From Microcaldota archaeon (GTDB taxonomy: Archaea; Micrarchaeota; Micrarchaeia; Norongarragalinales; WALN01): a stretch of 24,383 nucleotides of DNA. Where the stretch lies: positions 1-24,383 of the forward strand of contig WALN01000016.1 of assembly GCA_015522865.1 (NCBI GenBank), written 5' to 3'. Positions 14,422 to 22,235 of this stretch are shown here, piece after piece (the stretch's first letter is position 1; every line of letters starts with the position of its first letter). The notes beneath the pieces were generated by a model, which worked only from the letters and a program-made list of their open reading frames with translations, searched no databases and was not told the origin of the DNA. The translations under genes were made by a program, and so were the position numbers.

Positions 14422-14844
14422 TTATCTTGAGCTGCTCTTTAATAATTCCAAAACATGCTTAGTTGGGAGGAAGAGCTTTCTTGGAAGAGCATTTAAATCG
14501 AACCATTTCCAGCCAACTATTTTGTTCATTTCCATAACTCTTGGTTCGCCGCTAAATTTTTTGCACAAAAAGCCAATTGTAATAAAATGACTATCTTTAT
14601 CTATCTCCTCTGAGACGCCTATTAATTTCAGTTCCCCTGTAATTTTGAGGCCGGTTTCTTCAAATGTTTCTCTTTTAGCGCAGTTTTCTAGAGTCTCTCC
14701 AAATTCTAATTTTCCACCGGGCAGACTCCAGCTTTCTTTGCCCCCAAACAAATTAGATTTGCGTTTTCCCAGCAGCACCTGCCTTTTCCCACTATTGTTT
14801 TTGAGCAGCACAACTCCAATGCCTGCTCTCACTGCCCTCTCCAT
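14422..14844 (-). CDS. NUDIX hydrolase
   Basis: The 140-residue protein has a complete NUDIX box, G-x5-E-x7-R-E-U-x-E-E-x-G-U, spanning G44 to L66 (E50, R58, E59, E62, E63, G65; the first hydrophobic position is Thr60). These enzymes cleave nucleoside diphosphates linked to another group, using Mg2+. The N-terminal VRAGIGVVLLKN and GKRKSNLFGGKESWSLPGG pattern resembles ADP-ribose pyrophosphatase or MutT-like house-cleaning members, but substrate cannot be assigned. Its ATG at 14844 lies only 34 bp from the divergent exchanger gene, so both must use one tiny promoter region. Its stop abuts that of the upstream convergent gene. Confidence 0.92.
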   Translation of the reverse strand: MERAVRAGIGVVLLKNNSGKRQVLLGKRKSNLFGGKESWSLPGGKLEFGETLENCAKRETFEETGLKITGELKLIGVSEEIDKDSHFITIGFLCKKFSGEPRVMEMNKIVGWKWFDLNALPRKLFLPTKHVLELLKSSSR

Positions 14845-14878
14845 AGATGTTTTTATTTAAAGATTGTTTTAATTCCTT
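14845..14878. promoter_or_regulatory. 34-bp divergent promoter region
   Basis: The whole space between the NUDIX and exchanger start codons is 34 bp. ATTTAAAG (about 14855) lies about 25 bp ahead of the plus-strand ATG; AATTAAAAC on the minus strand (about 14866-14874) lies about 25 bp ahead of the minus-strand ATG. Both transcripts should be leaderless. Confidence 0.4.
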
Positions 14879-15805
14879 ATGGAGCTTTTTTTAATATTTC
14901 TGCTAAGCGCGATTGTAATTTATTTTTCCAGCATATGGATAGTAAAAGCAGGGGTGCAGCTTTCTAAATTACTTGGTCTCTCTACATTCACTTTTGGTTT
15001 AATTTTTATTTCCCTTTCAACTTCTCTTCCAGATTTGTTTGTGGGTATTTTTTCAGCTCTTGGGAAAGTACCGGCAATAAGCATAGGCGAAGTGATTGGA
15101 GCCAACCTTTTTGACCTTACAAGTGTATTGGGGCTAGTAGTGATATCCGCAAGCTACGTTGTTATTAAAAGGAAAGAATACGGCCATCTTTTGGAGCTTC
15201 TTTTTATTTCCTCAATACTTCCAATAATTCTCTTCCAAATGAGCTCCTTGAACATTTTCCATGCAGGTATTTTGTTTTTCATCTACTTTGTTTATATTTT
15301 TAGGCTGAGCACAGACAAAAAATCAAAAATAAAAAAGCAGAAGTTAGAGCGAGAGAAAATTTTCAAGACAGTTGCTTTTTTTGCTGAGGGGGTAATTTTA
15401 TTGTTGCTTTCAACGCGGTTGCTGGTGGACTCTGCAGTGAGAATATCTCAATTGTTTAATATTTCGTATGTGCTAATTGGAAGCACCTTGGTTGCCTATT
15501 CTTCCTCTCTTCCCGAACTTACTGTGGAGCTCCAGGCAGTGAGAAAAGGTGAAAAAAACCTTGCTCTTGGTGATTTATTTGGCTCAGCAATTACTAACAT
15601 GACTCTTGTGCTTGGAACCACCATCGTAGTAGCGGGCAGAGTAATAATAGAAAAACTTGGAGTTATTATACCATACCTGCTTATTTCGACAATGCTGATT
15701 TGGTATTGGGTGTCTAAAGACCAGAGAATAACAAGAAAAAGGGCATTTTTGCTACTAATTGTGTATTTGTTGTTCATTTTAAGTGAAGTCTTAAAAATTG
15801 GTTGA
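14879..15805 (+). CDS. Sodium/calcium exchanger-like membrane protein (CaCA family)
   Basis: The 308-residue protein has about ten hydrophobic segments in two halves joined by a Lys-rich cytoplasmic loop (about 144-162), the layout of cation/Ca2+ antiporters. Alpha repeat 1 is SLSTSLPDLFVG with D52 and GANLFDLTSVLG; alpha repeat 2 is AYSSSLPELTVE with E213 and the GSAITNMTLVLG segment. These repeats form the ion-binding sites. The first repeat has Asp where characterised Na+/Ca2+ exchangers have the key Glu, so ion choice or stoichiometry may differ. Family members swap Na+ or H+ for Ca2+ across the cytoplasmic membrane. It shares a 34-bp divergent promoter region with a NUDIX gene; no functional link is evident. 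Confidence 0.88.
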   Translation: MELFLIFLLSAIVIYFSSIWIVKAGVQLSKLLGLSTFTFGLIFISLSTSLPDLFVGIFSALGKVPAISIGEVIGANLFDLTSVLGLVVISASYVVIKRKEYGHLLELLFISSILPIILFQMSSLNIFHAGILFFIYFVYIFRLSTDKKSKIKKQKLEREKIFKTVAFFAEGVILLLLSTRLLVDSAVRISQLFNISYVLIGSTLVAYSSSLPELTVELQAVRKGEKNLALGDLFGSAITNMTLVLGTTIVVAGRVIIEKLGVIIPYLLISTMLIWYWVSKDQRITRKRAFLLLIVYLLFILSEVLKIG

Positions 15806-15810
15806 AAAAA

Positions 15811-15850
15811 AGCGAAAAGCATTTATTTAAGCGAAACCTTTTTTAAATAG
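15811..15850 (+). promoter_or_regulatory. Tandem BRE/TATA boxes of the EF-1A gene
   Basis: Two similar units lie head to tail, 19 bp apart: AGCGAAAAGCATTTATTTAA (15811-15830) and GCGAAACCTTTTTTAAATAG (15831-15850). Each has GCGAAA (BRE) before a TATA-like box. Transcription would start around 15850 and 15871, giving short leaders that contain the strong ribosome site. Doubling of the box suits a highly expressed gene. Confidence 0.6.
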
Positions 15851-15891
15851 AAATATATAATTTTGTGAGAGAAAACAAGGAGGTAGTTCTA

Positions 15892-17163
15892 ATGGCTGAA
15901 AAACCACATTTGAATTTGATTTTCACGGGTCACGTAGACCATGGCAAGTCCACTTTAGTTGGAAGGATTTTGTATGATAGCGGCGCATTGCCAGAAAATG
16001 AGTTAAGAAAGCTTAAAGAAGAGGCAGAAAAGGTTGGAAAACCGACTTTTGAATTTGCTTTTGCAATGGATACCACTAAAGAAGAGAGAGAAAGGGGAGT
16101 AACTATTGATATTGCCCATAAAGACTTTAAGACCAATAAATATTATTTTACAATTATCGATGCCCCCGGGCATAAGGATTTTGTAAAAAATATGATTACC
16201 GGGGCTTCTCAAGCAGATGCAGCAGTATTAGTAATTTCAGCTAAAGAAGGAGTACAAGCACAAACAATAGAACATGCATTTCTTCTAAAAGTTTTAGGAG
16301 TCCAACAATTTGTTTTTGCATTTAACAAAATGGACGCTGTGAATTATGACCGGACTAAATTTGAGGATGTAAAGGCAGCTGTGAAAGCTAAGCTTAAACC
16401 AATAGGCTACCCAGTTGACCAAATTCCATGTGTTCCAGTATCTGCATTAAAAGGAGATAATGTAGTTAAGAAGAGTACCACCATGGATTGGTACACCGGA
16501 CCAACTCTGTTGGAAGCGCTAGACCAATTAAAAGAGCCAGAGAAACCAACAGACAAACCTTTAAGGTTGCCTGTTCAGGAAGTATTTACAATTACAGGGC
16601 ACGGAACAGTTCCAGTTGGGAGAGTAGAGTCAGGTGTTCTGAAACCGGGAGAAAAAGTTATTTTTATGCCAGAAGGGATAACTGGCGAGGTGAAGAGCAT
16701 CGAAATGCATCACCAACCATTGGAGAAAGCAATACCTGGAGATAATGTTGGGTTTGCAGTAAAAGGCGTGGATAAAAAGGCAATTAAGAGAGGTAGCGTT
16801 GTAGGAACGCCCGATAACCCGCCAAAAGTTGCACAGGAATTTACTGCCCAAATAGTTGTTTTAAATCATCCAACAGCCATAGGCAAGAATTATACGCCAG
16901 TATTTCATATTCATACAGCACAAGTAGCTTGTACCATAACTGATATATTGGAGAAGAAAGACCCCAAAACAGGCGCTACAACACAAAAGAATCCAGATTT
17001 CATAAAGACCGGTGACGTGGCAATTGTTAAAGTGAAGCCAACACGGCCAGTTGTTGTTGAGAGATACCAAGACTTCGCTCCACTGGGCAGATTTGCTATA
17101 AGAGATATGGGGCAAACAGTCGCAGCAGGCGTAGTTCTCGATGTAGTACCAAAAAAAGAATAA
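15892..17163 (+). CDS. tuf: Translation elongation factor 1-alpha (aEF1A)
   Basis: EF-1A brings aminoacyl-tRNA to the ribosome as a GTP complex. The 423-residue protein starts MAEKPHLNLIFTGHVDHGKS, with the P-loop GHVDHGKST, the switch regions (ERGVTIDIA; DAPGHKDF), the guanine motif NKMD and the two beta-barrel domains. The open frame extends nine codons upstream, but GGAGGT (15880-15885) lies at ideal distance from the ATG at 15892, and family members start there. It is followed after 55 bp by the S10 gene, the usual archaeal order. Identification is secure. Confidence 0.98.
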   Translation: MAEKPHLNLIFTGHVDHGKSTLVGRILYDSGALPENELRKLKEEAEKVGKPTFEFAFAMDTTKEERERGVTIDIAHKDFKTNKYYFTIIDAPGHKDFVKNMITGASQADAAVLVISAKEGVQAQTIEHAFLLKVLGVQQFVFAFNKMDAVNYDRTKFEDVKAAVKAKLKPIGYPVDQIPCVPVSALKGDNVVKKSTTMDWYTGPTLLEALDQLKEPEKPTDKPLRLPVQEVFTITGHGTVPVGRVESGVLKPGEKVIFMPEGITGEVKSIEMHHQPLEKAIPGDNVGFAVKGVDKKAIKRGSVVGTPDNPPKVAQEFTAQIVVLNHPTAIGKNYTPVFHIHTAQVACTITDILEKKDPKTGATTQKNPDFIKTGDVAIVKVKPTRPVVVERYQDFAPLGRFAIRDMGQTVAAGVVLDVVPKKE

Positions 17164-17218
17164 ATTAATATTTTTTTTAAATTAGTTCTTAGGGAGATAG
17201 GGACTGGAGGTTCTTATC

Positions 17219-17524
17219 ATGAATAAGGCACGTATAAAGCTGCAAAGTAAAAGTTACAAAGACATTGAAGAAGTATGTAAACAAATTGAAGAAATTGCTT
17301 CTAAAGCAGGTGTAGAGCTAAGAGGACCGGTGCCTCTCCCGACTAAAAAACTAAAAATTGTTACTCGTAAGACTCCATGTGGAGATGGAAGCGACACATA
17401 CGAGAAATGGGAAATGAGAATTCACAAACGTCTAATTGAAATTGCTGCAGACAACAGAGTACTCAGAGAAATTATGCGTTTGAAAATACCTGATTCTGTG
17501 CATGTGCAGATGAGCCTTAGCTAA
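17219..17524 (+). CDS. rps10: Small ribosomal subunit protein uS10
   Basis: The 101-residue protein is a complete S10, found in the head of the 30S subunit. Typical segments are ELRGPVPLPTKKLKIVTRKT (32-51, the loop region) and YEKWEMRIHKRLIEI, ending with VQMSLS. The ATG has a good ribosome site (GGAGG, 17206-17210). It follows EF-1A and is probably co-transcribed, although a T-rich stretch with TTTAAATTA (17175-17183) could terminate or start some transcripts. It ends 12 bp from the stop of a convergent membrane-protein gene. Confidence 0.98.
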   Translation: MNKARIKLQSKSYKDIEEVCKQIEEIASKAGVELRGPVPLPTKKLKIVTRKTPCGDGSDTYEKWEMRIHKRLIEIAADNRVLREIMRLKIPDSVHVQMSLS

Positions 17525-17536
17525 ATTTTTAATATT

Positions 17537-18079
17537 TCACAAAATTTTAGAAATAGCCCTGCGGAAATGCTCACTTATGTGATAGCCAATATCAAATAAA
17601 ATTAATGTTGAAAAATAAAATATGTTTTTTGAAATTATAGAAATAACCAGTGCAGCTATTTCTGCGATAATACGGTATCTGGCAATAATACTAATTATTT
17701 TGTTTTTTATTTTATGTACATCGTATAAATCATTTATCTCTTCATCAATTAAAGCAGCTACAAAAATCACCAAAAAAGCAATCCAACTTATTCTGAATAA
17801 GTTCACTTTCATAATAAAAAGTATGGTTAAATAAGCGGCCAATGCAGAAAAATGCGCGAAATTATCTACTTTTTTGGAAAAGAGGCATGCAATAATAACA
17901 GATAATATCACTGTTGCCGCCACATAGCTCAAAGAGCTGGCATATGCAGCAGAAGAACCGGCCAGGACTGCTATAAAAATAGCACTTAATTTTACTTTTT
18001 TTCCAGTTATAATATCCACCAACTCAATTAATAGGCCGGCAGCAAAACATAGAACAAGTAAAATAACTGTTGTGAGCAT
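17537..18079 (-). CDS. Hypothetical integral membrane protein
   Basis: The 180-residue protein is strongly hydrophobic with about five or six membrane segments (near residues 2-18, 30-47, 50-66, 77-90, 95-112 and 133-160). The only polar stretch of note is DEEINDLYDVHKIKNK (about 111-126), acidic then basic, between two membrane segments; DIGYHISEH near the end is another polar motif. I do not recognise the family. A TATA-like AAATATAACC on the minus strand lies about 25 bp before the ATG at 18079, suggesting a leaderless transcript. It lies between S10 and tRNA-Ser on the opposite strand. Function unknown. Confidence 0.75.
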   Translation of the reverse strand: MLTTVILLVLCFAAGLLIELVDIITGKKVKLSAIFIAVLAGSSAAYASSLSYVAATVILSVIIACLFSKKVDNFAHFSALAAYLTILFIMKVNLFRISWIAFLVIFVAALIDEEINDLYDVHKIKNKIISIIARYRIIAEIAALVISIISKNIFYFSTLILFDIGYHISEHFRRAISKIL

Positions 18080-18114
18080 AAATTTATTAGAATATAGTGG
18101 TTATATTTGTTTGT

Positions 18115-18197
18115 GCCAGGGTGGCAGAGCGGTAATGCGCCAGCCTTGAGAGCTGGTTCCCTTCTTGGGAGCAGGAGTTCGAGTCTCCTCCCTGGCG
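18115..18197 (+). tRNA. tRNA-Ser (anticodon UGA)
   Basis: The sequence folds as a class II tRNA. The acceptor stem is GCCAGGG with CCCTGGC, the anticodon stem CCAGC/GCTGG (18140-18156) around loop CTTGAGA with anticodon TGA at 18147-18149, the long variable arm TCCC/GGGA, and the T arm AGGAG-TTCGAGT-CTCCT. The discriminator is G18197, as expected for serine. The 3' CCA is not encoded. A TATA-like AAATTTATTA (18080-18089) lies about 30 bp upstream. No intron is seen. Confidence 0.97.
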
Positions 18198-18239
18198 TTC
18201 TATTTTTATTTGTTGAATCAATTATTTTTGTGTGTTAGA

Positions 18240-18656
18240 ATGAGCAATTTGTATATCACCACTTCGAGAAAGCCGAAAAACTCTACTAGAAAATTAGTTA
18301 AGTGGTTGGCAATACTTATGAAGGCAAAAAAAGAGAATAGAGGAAAGAGAGATTTTGGAGAAATTGAAGAAAGGGCGAAGACATTCGGATGTCCAAATTT
18401 GTTATTTATTTATGAAAGACACGGTAATCCGGACTCCTTAAATTTCTACAGAAAGAACTGGTTGGGTCAAATCAAGATTAAAAAAATAGAGTTCAACAAA
18501 CTTCCAAAAAGAGGAGAAGTTGAATTGGTGGTGCCTGAAAAAATTGAGGAAATAATTAAGAAAATACGTTCCCTTAATTATTCAACTCATAAAAAGAACG
18601 AGATTGTTTTTAAGAGCAGAGGCACAGAATTGCTGAAAATTATTCTTGGGGATTAA
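18240..18656 (+). CDS. Brix-domain ribosome-biogenesis protein (Imp4-like)
   Basis: The 138-residue protein starts MSNLYITTSRKPKNSTRKLV, the typical N-terminus of archaeal Brix-domain proteins, followed by NLLFIYERHGNPDSLNFYR and the second half ending in ELLKIILGD. Brix proteins bind rRNA; eukaryotic relatives such as Imp4 act in the processome. The frame stays open upstream into the tRNA gene, which cannot be coding; the ATG at 18240 lies 42 bp after the tRNA. The stop TAA is directly followed by the ATG of pcc1, so the two are co-translated. The Brix-Pcc1 pairing is known from archaeal genomes and supports both calls. Confidence 0.9.
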   Translation: MSNLYITTSRKPKNSTRKLVKWLAILMKAKKENRGKRDFGEIEERAKTFGCPNLLFIYERHGNPDSLNFYRKNWLGQIKIKKIEFNKLPKRGEVELVVPEKIEEIIKKIRSLNYSTHKKNEIVFKSRGTELLKIILGD

Positions 18657-18881
18657 ATGAAAATAAAAATTGAAGTTGAGTTTAAAAATGGAGAAGAAGC
18701 AAGCAATGCCGCAAAAATAATCAGCAATGAAAAAAATGAAAAAATTAGTTTAAAGCGGCAAATTAGGGGACGCAAACTAATTATTGAGATTAAAGCAGCT
18801 AGTTTCTCGTCCTTAAGAGCGCGCACAACCTCAATTTTGCGAGATTTAAAGGTTATTAGAGACGCATTCTCAATAAAATAG
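18657..18881 (+). CDS. pcc1: KEOPS complex subunit Pcc1
   Basis: Pcc1 is the small dimeric subunit of KEOPS, which makes the t6A modification at position 37 of ANN-decoding tRNAs. The 74-residue protein is of family size (about 75-85) and has its beta-alpha-beta pattern: KIKIEVEF at the start, RGRKLIIEIKAASFSSLRAR in the middle and a C-terminal helix (LRDLKVIRDAF). It starts immediately after the Brix gene's stop codon with zero spacing. Other KEOPS subunits (Kae1, Bud32, Cgi121) are not in the window. The sequence is short and divergent, so context contributes to the call. Confidence 0.85.
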   Translation: MKIKIEVEFKNGEEASNAAKIISNEKNEKISLKRQIRGRKLIIEIKAASFSSLRARTTSILRDLKVIRDAFSIK

Positions 18882-18928
18882 GCCGATTTTTCTAACCTGC
18901 TTTTTAAGTAGTAATAGCTAATTTTTTT

Positions 18929-19300
18929 ATGAACTCGCAACTGTTCACTGCACTGTTAGTTATTATATGGATAATTGTTGCCATTTTAGCCTATTTTGCT
19001 GTTTTTGCTTCCCACCCCTCGGAACTCAACCAAACGATTAGCTCTGCTATTAAAACGAAAAGTGTGAATATGTGCTATAAAATTAAAGGCACTAATGAGA
19101 GGAACAGTTGTTTGTATGATTTGGCAGCGAGCTCGGAAAACTCCACTATATGTAGTTTGATAGATGCTCCCTATTTGGTAGACAAGTGCAACTTTCATGT
19201 CGCTAACCTGACGCATAATCCAGATATATGCATTAGAATTAGAGATGCAAAATTAAGACTAAGCTGCTACGCTCATGTATTTCCAGATCATTCTCCCTGA
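18929..19300 (+). CDS. Membrane-anchored Cys-repeat surface protein
   Basis: The 123-residue protein has an N-terminal hydrophobic helix (about residues 6-26), a signal anchor, followed by an external domain. Cysteines lie at 49, 61, 75, 87, 101 and 113, spaced 12-14-12-14-12: an exact 26-residue period repeated 2.5 times. Each unit reads roughly C-x3-I...R..C-(Y/L)..A...N..IC. Similar Cys-periodic helical-pair repeats are, to my knowledge, frequent in uncultivated DPANN proteins; their function is unknown. Three N-glycosylation sequons (N34, N71, N93) support exposure outside the cell. A possible TATA lies at TTTTTAAGTAG (18900-18910). The stop abuts that of the convergent MFS gene with no spacer. 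Confidence 0.75.
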   Translation: MNSQLFTALLVIIWIIVAILAYFAVFASHPSELNQTISSAIKTKSVNMCYKIKGTNERNSCLYDLAASSENSTICSLIDAPYLVDKCNFHVANLTHNPDICIRIRDAKLRLSCYAHVFPDHSP

Positions 19301-20473
19301 TTATTGTTTGCGGTTCCATAAAAATAGCAACATAAGTGCCAATGCGCCTAAAATAAAACCATAAATAAATGTTGCTCCATGCCCTACATACTGCCAGAGA
19401 CAGCCAGCTATAAAACTTCCTGGCAAAGCTGCTATCCCAACAGCAGTATGAAATGCTCCTAGTGCAGTCCCCCTGCTTTTCCTGCTTAGGTCAGAAACGT
19501 ACGCTCTTTGAGTTACTTCTACAAACGCAAACGAAATTCCGTAGGTACTAAACAATAGTATGAAAAAGTAAATTGAATTAGAAAAAACGAAGCCGAGCGA
19601 AGTAAGAGTGAAAAATAAATATCCTATTAATAAAGTTTTTTTCCTTCCAATTTTATCGGAAAGTTTTCCTACTGGTATGGAAAACAAGGCATAAACTATA
19701 TTATAAAGCACATATAGCGCAATGGGGATAAGCAGAGCAAACTTATGCTCATAGAAATCCTGAACTCTCAATATGAAAAACATGTAGCTGAAATTTGCCA
19801 AATAAAATATCATTGAAATTATTATAAATTGCTTGAGATTTTTAGGAAGATTTTCTAAAGTTACTTTAATATTTGTTTTGGTTTTTTCAAATCTTTTTTC
19901 TTTTACAAAATATAATGGCAGCAAACCAAAGAATGCTACTACTGCGGCAATTGCAAGAACAAATCTGAAATTAAAGTTGAAATATATAAAAAGCAGAGCT
20001 AAAACAGAACCAATTACTGCTCCGGAAGTATCCATTGCCCTATGAATCCCGAAACCTTTTCCTCTATTTTTTATTTTTGTGTATGCAGCTATCATTGCGT
20101 CTCTTGGCGCGGTTCTTATCCCCTTGCCGACTCTCTCCAATGGCTTGAGAATTAGTAGTTGCCACCACGATGTTGCAGCTGGAAAGAATAATTTTGAAAC
20201 TGCGGAAGTCAGGTAGCCTACAAACACCAATTTTTTTCTGCTCTTGCTCCTGTCGGAAATATAACCTGAAAACACTTTCAACAAGCTCGCAATTGATTGG
20301 CTTAACCCGCCTATCAATCCAATCACTACGCCGGTGCCCCCCAGAGCCACTATATACATTGGAAATATGGGCATAATCATTTCGCTGCTTATGTCCGTCA
20401 ATAGGCTTGTCAAACCCAGAAGGGCGATATATTTTATTGCTTTATTTTTAAATTTTGTATTTTTATAACTCAT
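19301..20473 (-). CDS. MFS transporter, probable drug or metabolite efflux
   Basis: The 390-residue protein has about twelve hydrophobic segments. The loop after helix 2 has the MFS signature (FSGYISDRSKSRKK, about 68-81), repeated in the second half (PVGKLSDKIGRKK), which marks the two homologous six-helix bundles. Other MFS signs are GKGIRTAPRDAM (residues 116-127) and EVTQRAYVSDLSRKSRGTAL. It is the last gene of a four-gene operon behind PadR and an ABC exporter; its ATG overlaps the permease stop by 4 nt (ATGA). The location suggests efflux under PadR control; substrates are unknown. The stop abuts that of the neighbouring Cys-repeat gene. Confidence 0.88.
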   Translation of the reverse strand: MSYKNTKFKNKAIKYIALLGLTSLLTDISSEMIMPIFPMYIVALGGTGVVIGLIGGLSQSIASLLKVFSGYISDRSKSRKKLVFVGYLTSAVSKLFFPAATSWWQLLILKPLERVGKGIRTAPRDAMIAAYTKIKNRGKGFGIHRAMDTSGAVIGSVLALLFIYFNFNFRFVLAIAAVVAFFGLLPLYFVKEKRFEKTKTNIKVTLENLPKNLKQFIIISMIFYLANFSYMFFILRVQDFYEHKFALLIPIALYVLYNIVYALFSIPVGKLSDKIGRKKTLLIGYLFFTLTSLGFVFSNSIYFFILLFSTYGISFAFVEVTQRAYVSDLSRKSRGTALGAFHTAVGIAALPGSFIAGCLWQYVGHGATFIYGFILGALALMLLFLWNRKQ

Positions 20474-21237
20474 TTTGATTCACTTTTGTTGAAGAAATAT
20501 ACTGCCGCGCTCAACAAAATTATTACAAAAATACTACTTATAAAAATATCAAAAACTACAGGAAAAGCAGATAAGTTGCAGAGAATTCCTCTCATCGCAT
20601 CAACACCGTAGGTTAAGGGGTCTAAGTATGAGAATACATATATATACGAAGGAAGCGCCTTTATTGGAAAGAGAGCGCCGGATAAAAGAAAGAGGGGAAA
20701 CACAACAAGATTCATAATCATCCCAAATCCCTGAATATCCGTCATATTCGCTGCAAGAATCAATCCCAGGGAAATAAAGATTATTGAGATTAAAAACATC
20801 GGAATTAATATTGTTACAAACCCGATTAAATTTTCGCTGCTAAAGCCAATAACCATTGCAACTATCAGTACTATTATTGATTGAATCATTGATGTGGTTG
20901 AACCTCCAATCGCGCGGCCGATTACTATAGATAAATTATTTATTGGAGCAACTGTGATCTCTTTTAAAAATCCGAATTCTCTGTCCCACAGCACGGATAT
21001 GCCCGCAAATACAGATGTCGACAACAAAGACATGCCAATTATTCCCGGAACTAAGAATGAAATATACGAGATGCTTTTAGGTAATATGCCGCCAAAATTC
21101 GCTTGTCTAAAGCCCAGACCGAGAAATATTAGTAACAGAATAGGCATAGCTATCGTACTAACTATCCTTGAGGGAGAGCGACTATACCTTTTCACTTCTC
21201 TCAACCAGAGTACATAAACTGCTCTTGTATCTATCAT
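20470..21237 (-). CDS. ABC-2 type permease (DrrB-like)
   Basis: The 255-residue protein has six hydrophobic segments and the ABC-2 family layout: a cytoplasmic N-terminus with LWLREVKRYSRSPSR, a first helix, a large outer loop, then the conserved region LWDREFGFLKEITVAPI (about 86-102) and LSGALFPIKALPSYI (about 189-203). Such permeases pair with a DrrA-type ATPase to export drugs, lipids or polysaccharides. It overlaps the ATPase gene upstream and the MFS gene downstream by 4 nt each (ATGA), so all are co-translated. The product is the membrane half of the exporter encoded here. Confidence 0.92.
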   Translation of the reverse strand: MIDTRAVYVLWLREVKRYSRSPSRIVSTIAMPILLLIFLGLGFRQANFGGILPKSISYISFLVPGIIGMSLLSTSVFAGISVLWDREFGFLKEITVAPINNLSIVIGRAIGGSTTSMIQSIIVLIVAMVIGFSSENLIGFVTILIPMFLISIIFISLGLILAANMTDIQGFGMIMNLVVFPLFLLSGALFPIKALPSYIYVFSYLDPLTYGVDAMRGILCNLSAFPVVFDIFISSIFVIILLSAAVYFFNKSESK

Positions 21238-22235
21238 TTAGCTGGCACCATCTTTTTTCTTAAATTTTCCAATTTTAATTTTCCATTATTTTCCCGTTCT
21301 CTTATACTACTTCCGGTAAAGTGAACAAATACATCTTCAAGACTGGGTTTGTGCAAGTCTATTTCATTAATTTTTATTTTAAGCTTTTGAGCTAAATAAA
21401 CAATCTTTGGTATTGCCCTGTTTCCTTCTTTCACAGTTAAAAATAAATTCATGTTACCTTTGCTTGCCTTTACTTCTCTTATCCATTTTAATCTGCCTAA
21501 TTCATTTGCAAATCTGCTAAAATTATTATTTATTTTAAGTGATATTATATCTCCCCCCAGCTTTTCCTTAAGTTTGTGTGGCGAGTCAGTGACTATAATT
21601 CTTCCATGGTCTATGATTGCTATTCTGTCGCATAACCTGTCGGCCTCTTCTAAATAATGGGTTGTCAGTATAATTGTAATTTTCTCTTTTTTATTGAGTT
21701 TATTTATATATCCCCAGATGTGGCGGCGAGTTTGAACGTCCAAACCTAATGTGGGCTCGTCTAAAAACAATATTTTTGGTTTATGAATTAATCCTCTTGC
21801 GATTTCCAATCTTCTTTTCATACCGCCAGAGAAATTACCTATCAATTCGTCGGCTTTATCTTTGAGTTCGACTAAATTAAGCATCTCGTCTATTCTCTTG
21901 TTGCGTTCCTTTTTTTCCATTCCATAAATCATTGCGTGAAATTCCAAATTTTCCCGTGCGGTTAAATAAGAATCGAGCGCGGGCTCCTGAAAAACTAAAC
22001 CAATGCTCTTTCTTATCTCCACTTTATTTTTGTAAACATCATGCTCATCAACTTTCGCATAGCCCGAGGTAGGAGTTAGCAAAGTACACAGCATATTGAC
22101 TGTTGTGGTCTTTCCTGCGCCGTTCGGTCCCAGCAATCCAAAAATTTCCCCTTTTTTTACCTTAAATGATATGTGGTCTACTGCTACTAAATTATCGAAC
22201 TGTTTTGTCAAGTTCTTAATAGATATGATACACAT
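21234..22235 (-). CDS. ABC transporter ATPase (DrrA-like)
   Basis: The 333-residue protein has Walker A GPNGAGKT (36-43), Q-loop LVFQEP, signature NFSGGMKRR (134-142), Walker B ILFLDEP with E160, and the switch His193 (TTHYLEEAD). The C-terminal ~110 residues are the DrrA extension found in drug and lipid exporters, ending in DLHKPSLEDVFVHFTG. It energises the permease encoded next. Its start lies directly after the PadR stop codon (no spacer), and its stop overlaps the permease start by 4 nt. The last ~25 residues are basic and vary in the family. Confidence 0.95.
   Translation of the reverse strand: MCIISIKNLTKQFDNLVAVDHISFKVKKGEIFGLLGPNGAGKTTTVNMLCTLLTPTSGYAKVDEHDVYKNKVEIRKSIGLVFQEPALDSYLTARENLEFHAMIYGMEKKERNKRIDEMLNLVELKDKADELIGNFSGGMKRRLEIARGLIHKPKILFLDEPTLGLDVQTRRHIWGYINKLNKKEKITIILTTHYLEEADRLCDRIAIIDHGRIIVTDSPHKLKEKLGGDIISLKINNNFSRFANELGRLKWIREVKASKGNMNLFLTVKEGNRAIPKIVYLAQKLKIKINEIDLHKPSLEDVFVHFTGSSIRERENNGKLKLENLRKKMVPAK

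Noticed and set aside
18165..18239. A Brix protein start inside the tRNA-Ser gene
   Set aside because: The frame is open there by chance; the conserved N-terminus begins at the ATG at 18240.
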